In this document: in pieces, positions 9,870-21,461 of the stretch
How positions within the stretch are numbered: the stretch's first letter is position 1
Layout of the letters: the number at the start of each line of letters is the position of its first letter
NCBI GenBank assembly: GCA_009760855.2
Contig: WPIO01000064.1
Location: forward strand, 466,001 to 530,000
Reading direction: 5' to 3'
DNA length: 64,000 bases
DNA from: Cristatella mucedo
Lineage: Eukaryota; Bryozoa; Phylactolaemata; Cristatellidae
Position numbers and translations under genes: made by a program
The notes under the pieces: generated by a model
Databases searched by the model: none
Told to the model about the DNA's origin: nothing
The model's input: only the letters and a program-made list of their open reading frames with translations

Positions 9870-12800
9870 GTAGGTGTGCTATGCATTGCATATTCTCACT
9901 ATAGTGTATTCTTACTTTCACCATTTCATGTTATTACATTTGTTTGTGAGCCGTCTCCCGTGCTGTTCTTTACCTCTTGTGGTAATTCTCAACTCAAGCC
10001 ACCTCCAAGAATGTAAAAGGCAAAGCTGTCGTGTAAACTTAATATAGGTAGCAGGACGGAAGCAAGACCAACCGTGTAAATAGCACTTTAGCCGTTCAAT
10101 TACTAGCTGTAGTTAACTGCTTAACTCTTTACCACTACTCACTTAGGTTCAATGTCCATCGTTAGGAAATTGAATATTATTTTTAACGTCATATATTCAA
10201 ATTTTCAAAGCCCCACTAAGTATAGTGTATCCTTTCTATGTATACGAAATTATGGCAAGGATTGAAGTTGCAATTGTTGCTTTTGTCAAATGTAAGTAAG
10301 ATTGGACGGTAACTAGATACTTGAATAAGGCTTTGCCCCTTTATACAAGCTGACTTGTACACCCAAGTTAAGGGAGGACTTGACCATCATGCTTCCGTTG
10401 CAGCAAATGTAAAATGCCTAGACAGAGATTCACTTCTTTGAGGGCGCTGTACAGAAGTATTAATATATGTAAAAATTAGTTGCTTCGATCCTCATGTAAC
10501 CTTTTTTTCTAGCGAAAATATTAAATTAAGACTATAGTTACCAGTCATCCATTTTCAAATTTATTTACACTATCAGCAGTTGTTCTGAAGTGCTCTAATG
10601 TTGTTAGTTGTTACCATCCAGTTCCAGTGATTCTTGCTATGTTTAATTTTTACTCATTCAGTGAAATTGGTCCTGAGTAGCAGGCTTTACATACACAAGC
10701 AAAGAAATTTCATTTTTTTATAATTTCCAGTACTGAAGATCACGAGGCAGCTTTGAAGAGTCAGACCGACGAAACCGATACTATGCCCGTGACAGAGGAT
10801 ACAGTTTCAGAGACTGAAGTTTCAGTAGTGGAGACATTACAAGAATCCCAAATTGTTGATGGTGTTGTGTAAGTATGCTAAAGCTCTCCTGTCTGCATGT
10901 TAAGCAGATTATAGTCACAGATGATGCTGTCGACCTAATGTCAATTGAGCTTGATTGCATACAGATAGCTTTCAGCTTGTGGTAATGCTAGGATTTAAAT
11001 GTATTGTAATGCATCTCCGTCCGTGACTCCAGAAAGGCACAAAGATTGCGTAGGTGTTATGCATGTGAGTTTTTTTTATAGAGCACTGACAGTGTATGCG
11101 TCATTCGGTAGCCAACAGACTTCATTTCGCGAAACAATGAGAGTGGGAAGCATAGCAGAGTCAGGAAAGCAGTTTAAGGTAGTGAGTAAACCAACTACTA
11201 GTGAGCAAACCAGCTACTAGTGAGCAAACCAACTACTAGTGAGCGTTGTTCTATTTGTACTATAAATCTAAAATTTGGTTACTAGTAACACACTTCTTTA
11301 TATTGTGAAAAAATTGCTTATTTTCCAAGAAGTTTCAGTCAGAGATACCACTAATATTTGCAAGTCATTTGTATCGTTTGGTAGCAAACATCAGCAGTCG
11401 TTAAAATTATCCTGCATGTGTATTAAATTGGTTGGTCATTTAAAAAAGTCTTGTGAGCTGGTCATTTTCTATGACTTTTCCAGTAAATAAATATAAGTTT
11501 TGATTCATTTTCTTTCTTTGTGACTAACGCAAACCATGAGGAGTAAATATTTTTCTCACCAGGTATTGTATAATTAAAGTTAATCACTGTTCAGTTCGCA
11601 AAAGCAAAGTTTATGGATAAGAATGGCTATTTTCTTAACATCAGATGCTTAACTAATTAGGCAATCACACTTATGTACTACCCAGCGAATTGAATTTGTG
11701 TTGCCTAGTGTAATTTTTATTTTTCGTACTATTCATAATTTCTGGTGATTATTAGGGTGAAAACTCGAGCGCGTTTTCGGAGCTATAATTATGATAATAA
11801 TAATAATAAAAATACGTATCGACTTGTCGTCGACCTTTTAAGCCACATGTGAGCATTTGGCTTTGTTCTGTTTAACTTATTCTGTCTTCTTAAATGGTTT
11901 GTGCTGATGCCAATTGTGTAGGACCTGACCTCTCTGGTATGTTGTAGCCGAGTTACATATTCCGTGTTTTAGGCAAGACATACAGGTTGAACAATTAGCA
12001 ACGTTTTCAGAAGCAGCAGCATTCCAGAATATAATTGTGCAGCACATGGAAATCACCGAGCCACTTACAACATTGCGACGGCTTCTTGAAAATAGACTGA
12101 GCTGCAACCTGTCAGAACATGAGTTTTATCTGCAAGATAGTTTGCAGGTAGATTATTTTTAAGCATGCATTAGAACACACTGGTGGAATAGTTTTCTGTG
12201 TGGTTCGTCCTTGTGAGAGCTGCCTGTTTTACAGTTGGACCCTACGAAGAATTTAGTCGAGCAGTGTGTTCAAGGCGAGGGGATGGTTCAAATCAATGTT
12301 GAAGTAAAGTCACAACCAGGTAATGTGTAAAAATAATTTCTGACCTGTAAAAGTTCCGACCTTCGAATTCACCAACTGGTGCTGTTGCTGCTGCTGCTAT
12401 TTTATATTGTTATAAGGCGGAGGCTGGCAGTATGATCTTGCTAAGGTATGCAACCTAGTTATTAGGCATTGAAAAATGCATATCGGCAAACTTTCTGTAA
12501 TTGAATGACAATAAAAATCAACTTGTAGATGTATTGTTATTATTACTATTAGTAGTAGTATTATTAGTATTATTAGTATTATTATTATTAGCCTGTCATG
12601 AGAAGGTGAGGAGGCATTCGGGAAGGCCATGCCGTTCGACATGCAGTTCAGGTTGATCAAGGGGTCAGGGCCTGTTAGCCCCCCTTCCCTATACTCGTGC
12701 TATAGAGTGAGCTACCGAACTACTATTCTATTAGACACTAAAATAAGTGCTTATAGCCTTGCAATAAATTTCCAGTTACATTCTCGAGCTGAACTCCGGG

Positions 12801-15800
12801 GCACTCCCTGTATACCTTTTTCGATTGTAATTGGGTGCTGAGCTACAACAATTTTCGGTCCACCGTTGTCTGCGACCTGCGGACTGAATGTAGATGGAGG
12901 TTCTAGGTGGAGGATAAACTCTTACAAGCAGTATTTTGAAGTGTTGACTGATACCATCCGAATGGTTGAGGTATGCATGGCGTTTAATGATGGTGTAATA
13001 ACTAGAACAAAGAAGCTTTTCTTGCCAAAGTTGTGATGTACCTGACACACTGTAAACCGAGTGAGAGCTGTTTTTTCTACTCATATGCACTAAGCAGCAG
13101 AAGCACTTGTAGCTATGATAAAAAGTATTGTCTAGGACAAGATCCCGGAAATGACTTTGGGGTCTTGGGCTGGATGTATTGTATCTTATGTTAGGATTGC
13201 TATTTGCTCGCGATCTGCTGCATGTGCTGATGTTTTTGATGCCTGTAGGGCAAAAGCCGAAAATTAATATTGTGGACATTCTGAAGCCGGCTGAGGAACA
13301 AGAGGCTCCTCCTGCTCTACAGCAATCTCGTAAGTGTTAACTGTCCTGTTATATGCACCGACCAGTACTAGGGAGTTGACGATGTTGATGTTAGGCTGAT
13401 CGAGCTTCTTTTGGGCAATTCTTTAGCGAAGACATTGAGAGGCATTGTCTCTACCTGTACATGTATATTAAAATGCGACATTATTGTCTTTAGTTTTATG
13501 CCGTTATAGTGGTCTATGAATTCTGGCATTTCTTCTACTTGCTAATGCTCAGCCAAACAGCTAATATGCTGCTTGTGACTGTCAGAGGGTACACAACAAC
13601 GTAGATATTCAGAAACGACGATTTCTGTATGTTTTGCTGAATAGAGCTTTTCAAAATGCCTGCTGATGAAATTGTTCTCAATGTCGGTTCTGCTGCTGGT
13701 CAATTTATGGAACAGACACACTTGTACAACCTTCATTTTGATTATTTTTGGGCATATCTAAATTGATTGCGATTATATACCACCAGTTTTTCTGAATCTA
13801 ATCGCATAGCTACACCTCTTACGAACTTCAAATCTTTTGTGGAAACTGCACATTTAGCTCGTATGTTCCTAAAGCCTAGAACTCACTTCCGACTGGCGTG
13901 ACGACATCCCATGACTTGACACGTTTGCAAAAAAGCTATAAGCGTACCTATTTATTATTTATTACTGCATATAGTGGGTCCATGTGATACGTTCTTTGTG
14001 TGGTTATTCGTGGTGATACAGCTTCATAACATTGCTAAAATTAGGGCTTGTTTAGATAAGGATACCACGTCCAAGTTGGTCCATGCATTCGTGACATCTC
14101 GTCTCGACTTCTGCAACTCACTTCTTACTGGCCTACCAGCATGTGCGATCAGGCGATTGCAGCTGGTGCAAAACTCTGCAGCTAGGCTTGTCTGTCGTGA
14201 GCATCGCAGTTGCCACATTACTCCACTTCTCGCCGACCTGCACTGGTTACCAGTCAAGCAACGGATTGACTTCAAGGTTTTGTCGCTCACTTTTAGGTCT
14301 CTTCATTCTATGGCTCCAGCCTATCTTTCAGAGATACTACCCCATCAGGCAAAGCATCGTACCACTCGCTTTTCGGAATCCAACAGTCTAGAAATACCTC
14401 GTACAAACCTTAAATCCTTTGGAGACCGTGCATTTAGCTCTTATGCTCCCACAGCCTGGAACTCCCTCCCGACCTGCATCAGAACATCCCCTGACCTGAC
14501 CACATTTAAAAGAAACTTTAAAACATACCTATTTAGGACAGCATTTAGTGGGTCCTTGTGATTCGTCCTCGATGTGCTTATGCGTGCTGACACTGTTCAT
14601 GCTGCCACTAACCACATTTGCATGCTGACCCAGTGCATGTAACCCCTAACCATGTTATTCATTTTGTTTGTTTTTCAAGCATGATTTTACTTACTATTCT
14701 ATTGCGTATCACTTTGCAGCAAATGTAAAGCGCCTAGAAAGAGATTAAGTTCTCTGAGGGCGCTTTATCAAGTGCAATATTATTATTATTATTATTATGA
14801 TACTGTGCATGCTGCCACTAACCATATTTTTTATGCTTACCCTGCTCATGTATAACCACAATATGCTTGTTGTCATTGAGCTTGCTGCCACTAATCATTA
14901 CGACCTTGCTCCTTTTTCTGCATGTATAAAGTGTCTGGAAGGAGATTAAGTTCGCTGAGGGTGCTTTACAAATGTATTATTATTAATATTATTGTGTTTG
15001 TTGTGTAAGAAATGCCTACCTGATTCCAGTTGTTCTGCCTTATTAGTCACCGTGCCTCCTGGAAACTAACATACCATCTTGAACGTATGATTTTTCTTGG
15101 CCGTTTGTGTTGTATTGTATTTTGAGAAGACCGCATGGCAAGAACCACCTCTAAGCTGATAGAGTAGTAATCCCAAAAGCCACGACGTAGTTTTGTACAT
15201 TTGTCGAGTGTTATCAATTTTTATTCTTTTATTCCTTTCGGTTTCTGATTATATTTTGAAAGTAAGCTGTGCTACAATTCATCCTTGGGCATCTGTCAAG
15301 CCCCAAGCTTGGTCAGACTGCTTGGCTTGCTCTGTAAGATAGCAGGTAGTTCTTATCCGTGCAGACCAAGCTACTGCCACCCATCAAGAAGGCATTCAGA
15401 TCTCGGCAGTGTATTCTTTAGTGGGCTACTTTCCCATTACATTGCTTACCTTGAGATAACAATCTGGTAAAGTGTCTCATCGATACCAGCAGCATTATTG
15501 TTCTAGTCAGCCACTTCAGTTTCGGTTTTGGTTTTTAGCACCGAACGCTGGAATTGGAAGGCAGTGGTTTGGCAAGCTTGTTGCAAGTGTAGCCAATAGG
15601 ACCAGCTTGATTATTATTATGGGTTTGCTAACCGGGTCTAGTACTTGGCCTTGCAGAGCATTAATAATAGATGACCCTTATTATCTAGACAAGGATGGCT
15701 AAAATACAAATGACGATCAATTAAAACAATTTAATACGTGTTAGCCAGAGTAAAATGATTAAGCTGACACAAAAATGTCATTCTTTCTGAACCTTCCTTC

Positions 15801-18800
15801 TCTTAAGCACCACTTTAGCTAGATCGAATTTATGCTGCCAGTTAGGTTACTCATGTGGTCCACCTGGAGCTGATGAGCTTCGGGTGTCTGCTGAAATAAT
15901 GCAGTTGCTTTAGATTTTTAATATTGGTTTGTAACTGGCAGTGATGCAGTGAATGGTCAAGCTGGAGGTCTTCCTACCTCAGTTTGCGACGGCCGATGCC
16001 AGCCTTTAGCCAGGAAGGGCGTCAGTTCAGATTTCTTCTTTTTTTATTGACCTCAACTTTGTGCTTTTCCCTAGTGCCGTTTCAATACTAAATGTAGGTA
16101 ATTAACTTGCAGATGGTCTCAATTTTGATGCCGTATAATTACTGAGGGTCTCGTGCAAATATATGCCTATTTAAACGCTTGTTACTCAACCTGTTAGCAT
16201 GCAGCCTGTTTGAACGACAGCTCATGCAGCCTCCAACGTGGCATTTGTCACCTTCCAATGTCAAATTGCTGTCCTTCGTATCCTTCTGTGGCCGTTGACC
16301 TCTTTCCAGCAGTAGATCGTAGGTTATCTGGATTCTGAGTGAAAGCGATACGAGATTATTTGTTTCTATACCGTATTAGGTCTCCAATATTAGTATTAAT
16401 AATATTAATATTAGTTAATTATAATAATAATTATTATTATTATTAATGTTAAGCTGACCGACTTACCAACTCACTTCGTTGACTGTGGCTATAGAATTTA
16501 GCCCACCTAGGCTCATTAGTCTGTGTGAACTGGAAGTATTTGTTATCACATTTGGGATATATGTTATGGTTGTTAGTGTCTAATCAGGCCACCCATACAT
16601 AGATCTTGAGAGCAGCATGTTTTCAAAGTAAGATTTTGTTGGACGATCTGCAGTGGCAGTTGTTCAGCCGGTCAATGATCTCAAACGTGCAGCTACGTCA
16701 TCGGTTGGGCTAAGGGAGGAGCCAAGTGGCTGATAGGTGTGATTAGCATGTTCGTGCTCATAATCGGGAGAATGCTGAACTGAACTTCTGCTCGACGACT
16801 GTCCAGCGTTCGGGCATAGCTTACTAATGAGGACACAGCTGCAGAAGTTACCTAGTTTGGCATTAGATGGGATGTATTGCTGTGGTGGCTCATCTTTTTG
16901 TGGTTGGCGCGAATGCCGGATTGAGATGCTCTGCCATCATAGCTCACACGTGTGTCAACCTACAACAGATTAACAATCACTTTTCAAAAACAAAAAATGC
17001 TTGCATGCAAGTGCTTAGAGTATCATATTTATGCTGGTAACATTGACGACCTTATTTAGAAAAAGGAACAAGAAATATGGATACTAGATTTAATGCTAAT
17101 GTATGCTATAACATGTCATTGTAACTTACTTTTGTCTTAGATAGCTTCATAGTTGTGGTCCTTACCTGTTTCTCATGTGGCATGCCACAGATTAGACATC
17201 ACTCCTTCCTCCTTGATCGTGAAAAGAAGAAAGGTGGAGACAAAAGCAAGGAGAGAGAAGAGAGGGGAGCAAGTCATTAGGAAGAATAGCAGAACAGGAA
17301 ATAAAGGAGTGGATGGAGAAGATGAGGAAGAAACGGGTAGATAAGTTAGGGATAGGAAGATCGAATCGCGTCATTACCGGGAGCTGAAATAAATAGATGC
17401 ATATATGAAGTGAGAAGTATATGATAATGCCGGCTTACTGGTGTTCACTTCCTAATCGCTGTTCCGATGGAGGAAAGGATGATCAATGTAGGCTGACAGT
17501 ATTGCCTCAGAAATGCCACCAGGGCACTGCCAAGTCTAGAACATTTATTACCTTTAGCTGGAACGTGCTCTTTCCATTTCTAGGGTAAGCCTCAAGTGAC
17601 CGCACACGTGACTTAGTTCGTGCCAAATATATCCGCAGTGTAGACAGCAGTTAATGGGTGCATTAGGATTTTTTGTGTACCTTATTGTAAGTGCCTGGTA
17701 GACCCATTGGCCTTTAGTTCAATGTACTGTTACTTTTTATTGTAAGCTGCGATCGTTGGTAGTGATGAGTATATGGCACCATTTCTTGTAGAAGAAGCAG
17801 ACCATGTTACTCGCTGGATTGTGGACCAGTTCTTCAGACGAGAGCAAGACAGGCTAAAAATACCATTTGGTATGTAGCATTTTTATCTTTTAATTTAGTG
17901 ACGAGGCTTGTTTGCTAGTTAGGTCCCATGGACTGCTTAAACTTGAAGCATCAGGGGTGTATAATGAGACACATTATACTTCCCTTTACAATGTAGTGCG
18001 ATTTTTGCTTTGCTCAAGACTTAGGAAACAGGTACCTGCTACAGGCTGTTGCTGCTCTATCACTGGGTTTGTTTCCCAGGTTACGAAAAAAGGGTCACTA
18101 TAGCTTGTGAGCATTCTTCACTTACCTCCACAGCAAGCCCATTCCTAAGACGTTCTGTTCTTTCATTTAAGCCTTGCTTTCAGCTGCATGATGCCTAGAT
18201 TGTAGGGAGGCACCATGTTTTTTCTCGATCTCATTTGCTCACTGGGAATGTGTTATGGTTCGTCAGTATATTATGCATCATCACAATTTCTGTATGACAA
18301 ATTAGTCGAGCTGGACAGGACAAACCTAGTCAGTCTGATGGCACATTGCTGTGATGTTATTTAAGTAGTAAGGTACTAGGTTTTTATCTTTTTACATTCC
18401 AAATAGTGAAGTAAGGCAGCCAGGAGTTCGTTGTCATATCGGTATCCCTGTGTGTAACTAAAGCTGATAATTCAATATCCATCGAGTAAGTCTTATTTGA
18501 AATGCACGTTCCTAAATGTTTTGTACAAATTTGATGTCAGCATGTTGTGAAAGAAATTGACGCGTGGCAATAATGGTTTAGCCCTACGTCTTGGCTGTTT
18601 TTGATCTAATTTACTCGATAAAAGTACATGCATATCTGGCTCTTCATGTTGGCTGGTTAATTAATGTATTGCTGTTAAAACTTTAATGTATGTAGTGCTG
18701 CTGAGGCCTTGGCAAGTGACGTCAAACAGGCTGGTAGTCAGCCGTTCATTGGCACTAGAAATAGCTGCCATCCTAGGTCAACTTCTGCCAGCTGGCGTAC

Positions 18801-20457
18801 TTTGTAGCCCACTTTATCGCTATGCTAAAGATTGCATCGTGCACTGTGTTTCTATAAGAGCCTTACTTCTTACAGATCCCATGGAATGGAGTGAGTCTCA
18901 CGTGAAACACTGGATCCTGTGGGCTATTAAAGAATTCGTGTTAGAGGGAGTCGACCCCGAGAGTTTTAACATAACAGGAAAGCAGCTGTGTGAATTACAA
19001 CACTCGGAATTTATAAGGCTTGTTCCAAACGATAGAAACGATGTCTTCTGGACTCATCTGGAATTACTGAGGAAGTGCAAGTTTGTTGGTATGTGACGTT
19101 GTCTCTGTATGTTCTCGAAAGGGCGGTCATTGGGGTGATGATGATGTCTGGCCTGATTTAGTGTCTTATTAACCTCTGGGTCTTAGCCCAGCAGCAGATT
19201 GCTTCGATGATCAGGTCGTTGGTTTAAGTCGTGCAGTGGTGGGCGATACTTTATTGCTCACTGCAAGCAGCAGTGATAGCCATTAAATCGCTTCTGCCAC
19301 TATTTAAGTTAAGCTGTTGAATGATCTTTGCTATTTGACCTATGGGACTTTGTGGGTGTGCTGTCGATGGCATTCAACTGTTGCATTTTACTAATATAGT
19401 TAGTTGACTGTTTGAATAGCCTGCATAGTTGTTGTTGCGCTCTAATAATAATAGTAAAGAACTCTTGGCGTAGGCGCAATGGAGCAACACTTACTAAGGC
19501 TTTGGAGAAGAAGAGTGATTCAGCTGGGCTGCAGGTCGCCTGAGTCCCTGTTCGCGTTTGATCCCCACCGACCGCCTTCAACAGAAGGTGTCAGTCCGTG
19601 AGATGAGTCGGAGCAATGTACTTTCCTTGTCGATGTTATTTAGCTGGTTTACCGGCCTCATTTATATAGCGGCAGAAGAGGCAGTTTTCACTACCACTTG
19701 CAGTCGGCAATAAAGAAGAATCGCTCCGTGGATGACTCGAACCCACGACCTGGGTTGTGAAGAGAGCACCTTACCTCCTGGGCTAAGACCCAGTGGTAAC
19801 TTTATTGGAAGATCGTCGAGGGAATTCGCGATTTCTGCTGCATTATTAGGTTTCTTCGTACCTCCGAAAGTACGAGTAAACTATTCCTCTCATATGTGTA
19901 GCTGAAGCGAAGGTTTTCTTATTGTCTGTTTCTGGACCATTAGCAGCCGTTTTGAAGAATGTCTACAATTACTATCAAAATGGGGTTGTGTTCAATCAAC
20001 ATGACAACTGCTATGTGACATACATTCAATGAATTTTTTAACTGTAGCATGAACATTTTAAGTTTGACTGTATCTTAGCTGCAGATAGTGTAGTTTTCTA
20101 TTGCAAAAGCTTATGAATGTGTTAGATAACTTCTAGGTCTTTATGATCATTGCTTTGTATCATTATAGCTGTTGTTCAACAACCTGCTCCAATGGCAGTA
20201 GCAACAGTGACAGTTTCTTCCGGAACTCCCTACGACGTTCTAGCTGGTAAGTTTGTGATTTGGAGCTATCGCTAGAGGCAGTGAACCATACCTAATACAC
20301 AGCTTGTATATGTTTGAGATTGAGTGGCAGGTGTGTGTTACCCCTCCACCGTGTTTCGTAGCTGCTTTAGCTCAGTGGTTGAGGTGGTGCTTGCTACGAC
20401 CTAGGTTTGACTGAGGTCACAGGCTCGAGCCCCATGGCACAATCGCCTGAATAAAGA

Positions 20458-20511
<54 letters not shown>

Positions 20512-21461
20512 TACATATATACACATATACATGCATACATACACATATTGGGCACTGTTTTTGGGGTTTGCCATCTGTGTTTAAACTTGGAAATGCTTGT
20601 CTTGCTCTTTCGAGGTCCTTTCAAGGGAGTTACTAAGGCCACTTTGTTAGTACAAGACAATGAAGGCAAGAAGTATAGTATTCTTCTGTGAGTCTTTTGT
20701 GGTTTTGGTAATACATTTGGGCTTGTTCTTCTTTAGCTAAGAATATGACAAAGTTTACGAAGGTCCGCACGTCAAGAATTATTGGCGATGGAATTGGCAG
20801 CGTTGGAAACCGATCTGGTAAACTGCAGCCTTGTGCATCTGTTGCTGCAATGAAATTTATTGCCGCTGGGGCCCGTTGATGAAGCTGTGGTTTTCTTTGA
20901 AGCTAGATTATGTTATTGTTACAGGAAATAATGGTCAAATCCAGTTGTGGCAATTCCTGCTCGAGTTGCTGACAGATCGGTCAGCTCGAGAAATTATTCA
21001 ATGGGTAAGCGACGATGGGGAGTTTAAGCTCCTGAATCCTGAGGCTGTGGCACAAATGTGGGGTGAGCGCAAGCACAAGCCGACAATGAATTACGAGAAA
21101 CTCAGCCGTGCACTTCGGTATTATTACGATGGTGACATGATTGCTAAGGTAAGTACTTATCATAAGAACGTGGTAGCGACATATTGGCCATATCAGTTAT
21201 CCATGCTGCATTTTCCTACTTAATTTGCAGGTTCATGGCAAGCGCTTTGTATACAAGTTTGTCTGCGATCTAAAGGCACTGCTTGGTTACTCGGCAAGTG
21301 AACTAAACCGGCTTGTGGAGGACAGTGCTGTAAAGGAGTTGCAGAAGGTACGCGATAGTTTGCGGCCCGGAATGGTACGAAAGCAGCATGTCGTCGTGGA
21401 TCCGGTGAAGACTATTACAGTCTCAGCAGAAGACATCCTTGCCATCAGTGGCCGACAGTAA
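9742..21461 (+). CDS. GABPA: GABPA-type ETS transcription factor, 11 coding exons
   Basis: Joined coding exons: 9742-9869, 10731-10868, 11973-12147, 12235-12319, 13249-13329, 17747-17869, 18876-19088, 20169-20246, 20737-20817, 20925-21148, 21231-21461. All junctions have AG/GT and compatible phases; the total is 1,557 nt, 518 residues (human GABPA is about 454). Domains: acidic N-terminus; OST-like domain near 115-200 ([29 protein letters not shown]); [18 protein letters not shown] linker; Pointed domain 244-314; ETS domain about 370-455 with the winged-helix recognition segment [18 protein letters not shown], followed by the GABPA-specific [17 protein letters not shown] and [10 protein letters not shown]. 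In animals GABPA binds CCGGAAGT sites as a complex with ankyrin-repeat GABPB and controls housekeeping and mitochondrial genes. The ATG is the first in its exon. One extra exon between 13330 and 17746 cannot be excluded. The gene looks functional. Confidence 0.93.
10385..10470 (+). mobile_element. LINE family A 3' tail fragment
   Basis: GCAAATGTAAAATGCCTAGA...GAGGGCGCTGTACAGAAGTATTA is the terminal hairpin and tail of the LINE-A family. The same fragment lies at 33525-33610, where it marks the left edge of the duplicated intron. Confidence 0.75.
10731..10868 (+). CDS. GABPA: GABPA exon B
   Basis: Acceptor ATTTCCAG; donor GTAAGT at 10869. Acidic, threonine/serine-rich coding ([16 protein letters not shown]...). 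Low complexity, poorly conserved in the family; supported by phase continuity and by the aligned copy at 33879. Confidence 0.85.
11000..11195 (-). mobile_element. LINE family B, 3' end fragment
   Basis: Complement matches 440-740; starts with the tail motif GTAATGCATCTCCGTC and ends at GTAGTGAGTA. Also present in the second copy (34148-34290), so it inserted before the duplication. Confidence 0.7.
11182..11238. repeat. 19-bp tandem repeat, three units
   Basis: GTGAGTAAACCAACTACTA, then two units beginning GTGAGCAAACC. The corresponding place in the second copy (34612-34640) has only one unit. Confidence 0.9.
11973..12147 (+). CDS. GABPA: GABPA exon C (OST-like domain, first part)
   Basis: Acceptor GTTTTAG; donor GTAGAT at 12148. 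Encodes [20 protein letters not shown] and [11 protein letters not shown], alignable to the N-terminal ubiquitin-like OST domain of GABPA (human NEPIGNLKKLLEPRLQCSL). Confidence 0.92.
12235..12319 (+). CDS. GABPA: GABPA exon D (OST-like domain, second part)
   Basis: Acceptor TTTTACAG; donor GTAATG at 12320. Encodes [20 protein letters not shown], matching the family's LDPERSLFDQGVKTDGTVQL. Confidence 0.92.
12538..12592. repeat. Degenerate (ATT)/(AGT) microsatellite
   Basis: Run of TTATTA/TAGTAGTA triplets, probably the tail of an ancient LINE insertion. In the second copy the LINE remnant at 38010-40165 ends in the equivalent tract. Confidence 0.8.
13249..13329 (+). CDS. GABPA: GABPA exon E (OST-like domain, end)
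   Basis: Acceptor GCCTGTAG; donor GTAAGT at 13330. Encodes [18 protein letters not shown], matching the human PKLNILEIVKPAD segment. Confidence 0.9.
13755..14995 (+). mobile_element. Older LINE family A copy, split by a younger insertion
   Basis: 13755-14011 is a decayed C-terminal coding and 3' region (TTTTTCTGAATCTAATCGCA..., 'CTCACTTCCGACTGG'). 14800-14995 is the rest of its 3' untranslated region, ending in the hairpin 'GAGATTAAGTTCGCTGAGGG' and a (TTA)n tail. A younger LINE (14012-14799) sits between the two parts. The left part recurs at 41545-41740 in the second copy. Confidence 0.75.
14012..14799 (+). mobile_element. Younger LINE family A copy, 5'-truncated
   Basis: The frame 13974-14561 encodes, from '[14 protein letters not shown]' onward, the C-terminal region of the same reverse-transcriptase protein as 61198-63000, almost identical to it and uninterrupted to the stop at 14561. 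Then a 3' untranslated region, the terminal hairpin and (ATT)n. A 'TGATAC' on each side (14005-14020 and about 14798-14804) could be the target duplication. The second copy of the locus lacks this insertion. Confidence 0.88.
14996..17746. other. GABPA intron E-F, mostly unique
   Basis: No gene or clear repeat, apart from an (ATT)/(AAT) tract at about 16385-16445 that the second copy lacks. 15270-17010 aligns with 41760-43520. Confidence 0.5.
17747..17869 (+). CDS. GABPA: GABPA exon F (linker before Pointed domain)
   Basis: Acceptor TTATTGTAAG; donor GTATGT at 17870. Encodes [20 protein letters not shown], matching the family's QVTRWAAALEGYRKEQERLGI. Too short to show as a long frame. Missing from the second copy. 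Confidence 0.88.
18876..19088 (+). CDS. GABPA: GABPA exon G (Pointed/SAM domain)
   Basis: Acceptor CTTCTTACAG; donor GTATGT at 19089. Encodes [20 protein letters not shown] through [10 protein letters not shown], a complete Pointed (PNT) domain, used by ETS proteins for protein-protein contacts. Missing from the second copy; a diverged relative is at 60474. Confidence 0.95.
19160..19315 (+). mobile_element. tRNA-derived SINE (family a)
   Basis: Head CTTAGCCCAGCAGCAGATTG..., B-box-like GTTGGTTTAAGTCGTGC, body TTTATTGCTCACTGCAAGCA, consistent with 9550-9668. Lies in the GABPA intron G-H. Confidence 0.6.
19625..19802 (-). mobile_element. tRNA-derived SINE (family a), full head and tail
   Basis: On the complement: A-box GGTCTTAGCCCAGGAGGTAA, B-box GTGGGTTCGAGTCATC, body with TTCTTCTTTATTGCCGACTG, tail 'GCTATATAAATGAGGCCGGT'. 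Shared with 45295-45470, so inserted before duplication. Confidence 0.75.
20169..20246 (+). CDS. GABPA: GABPA exon H
   Basis: Acceptor CATTATAG; donor GTAAGT at 20247. Encodes [20 protein letters not shown]; low-complexity linker between PNT and ETS domains, aligned with 45847-45924. Confidence 0.8.
20340..20548 (+). mobile_element. tRNA-derived SINE with (TA)n tail
   Basis: A-box TAGCTCAGTGGTTGAGGTGG at 20368-20387 and B-box GGCTCGAGCCC near 20422-20432, then TCGCCTGAATAAAGATT and a (TA)n/(CATA)n run from 20459 to 20548. The second copy of the locus lacks the whole block at the matching point (about 46013), so it is a younger insertion. Confidence 0.75.
20737..20817 (+). CDS. GABPA: GABPA exon I
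   Basis: Acceptor TTCTTTAG; donor GTAAAC at 20818. Encodes [19 protein letters not shown] and GNRSG, matching the human SAKAAKVQRAPRISGED...GNRTGNN linker. Confidence 0.85.
20925..21148 (+). CDS. GABPA: GABPA exon J (ETS domain)
   Basis: Acceptor TTGTTACAG; donor GTAAGT at 21149. Encodes [20 protein letters not shown] through [14 protein letters not shown]. Contains the two DNA-contacting arginines of the recognition helix (SRALRYYY). Confidence 0.97.
21231..21461 (+). CDS. GABPA: GABPA exon K (end of ETS domain, C-terminus, stop)
   Basis: Acceptor TAATTTGCAG; stop TAA at 21459-21461. Encodes [20 protein letters not shown] then a ~45-residue tail. The first part is the family's GABPB-interacting extension of the ETS domain. 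Confidence 0.95.
   Translation, partial: VHGKRFVYKFVCDLKALLGYSASELNRLVEDSAVKELQKVRDSLRPGMVRKQHVVVDPVKTITVSAEDILAISGRQ

Noticed and set aside
17153-17344. Basic, charged frame ending [10 protein letters not shown] as an exon between E and F
   Set aside because: No fitting splice acceptor and phase, low-complexity purine-rich composition, and a second overlapping frame on the other strand.
20368-20432. tRNA gene (also similar spots at 9599, 19780, 34510, 45420)
   Set aside because: A- and B-box-like sequences are present, but no cloverleaf with a proper acceptor stem could be drawn, and the same heads recur with SINE bodies and tails.
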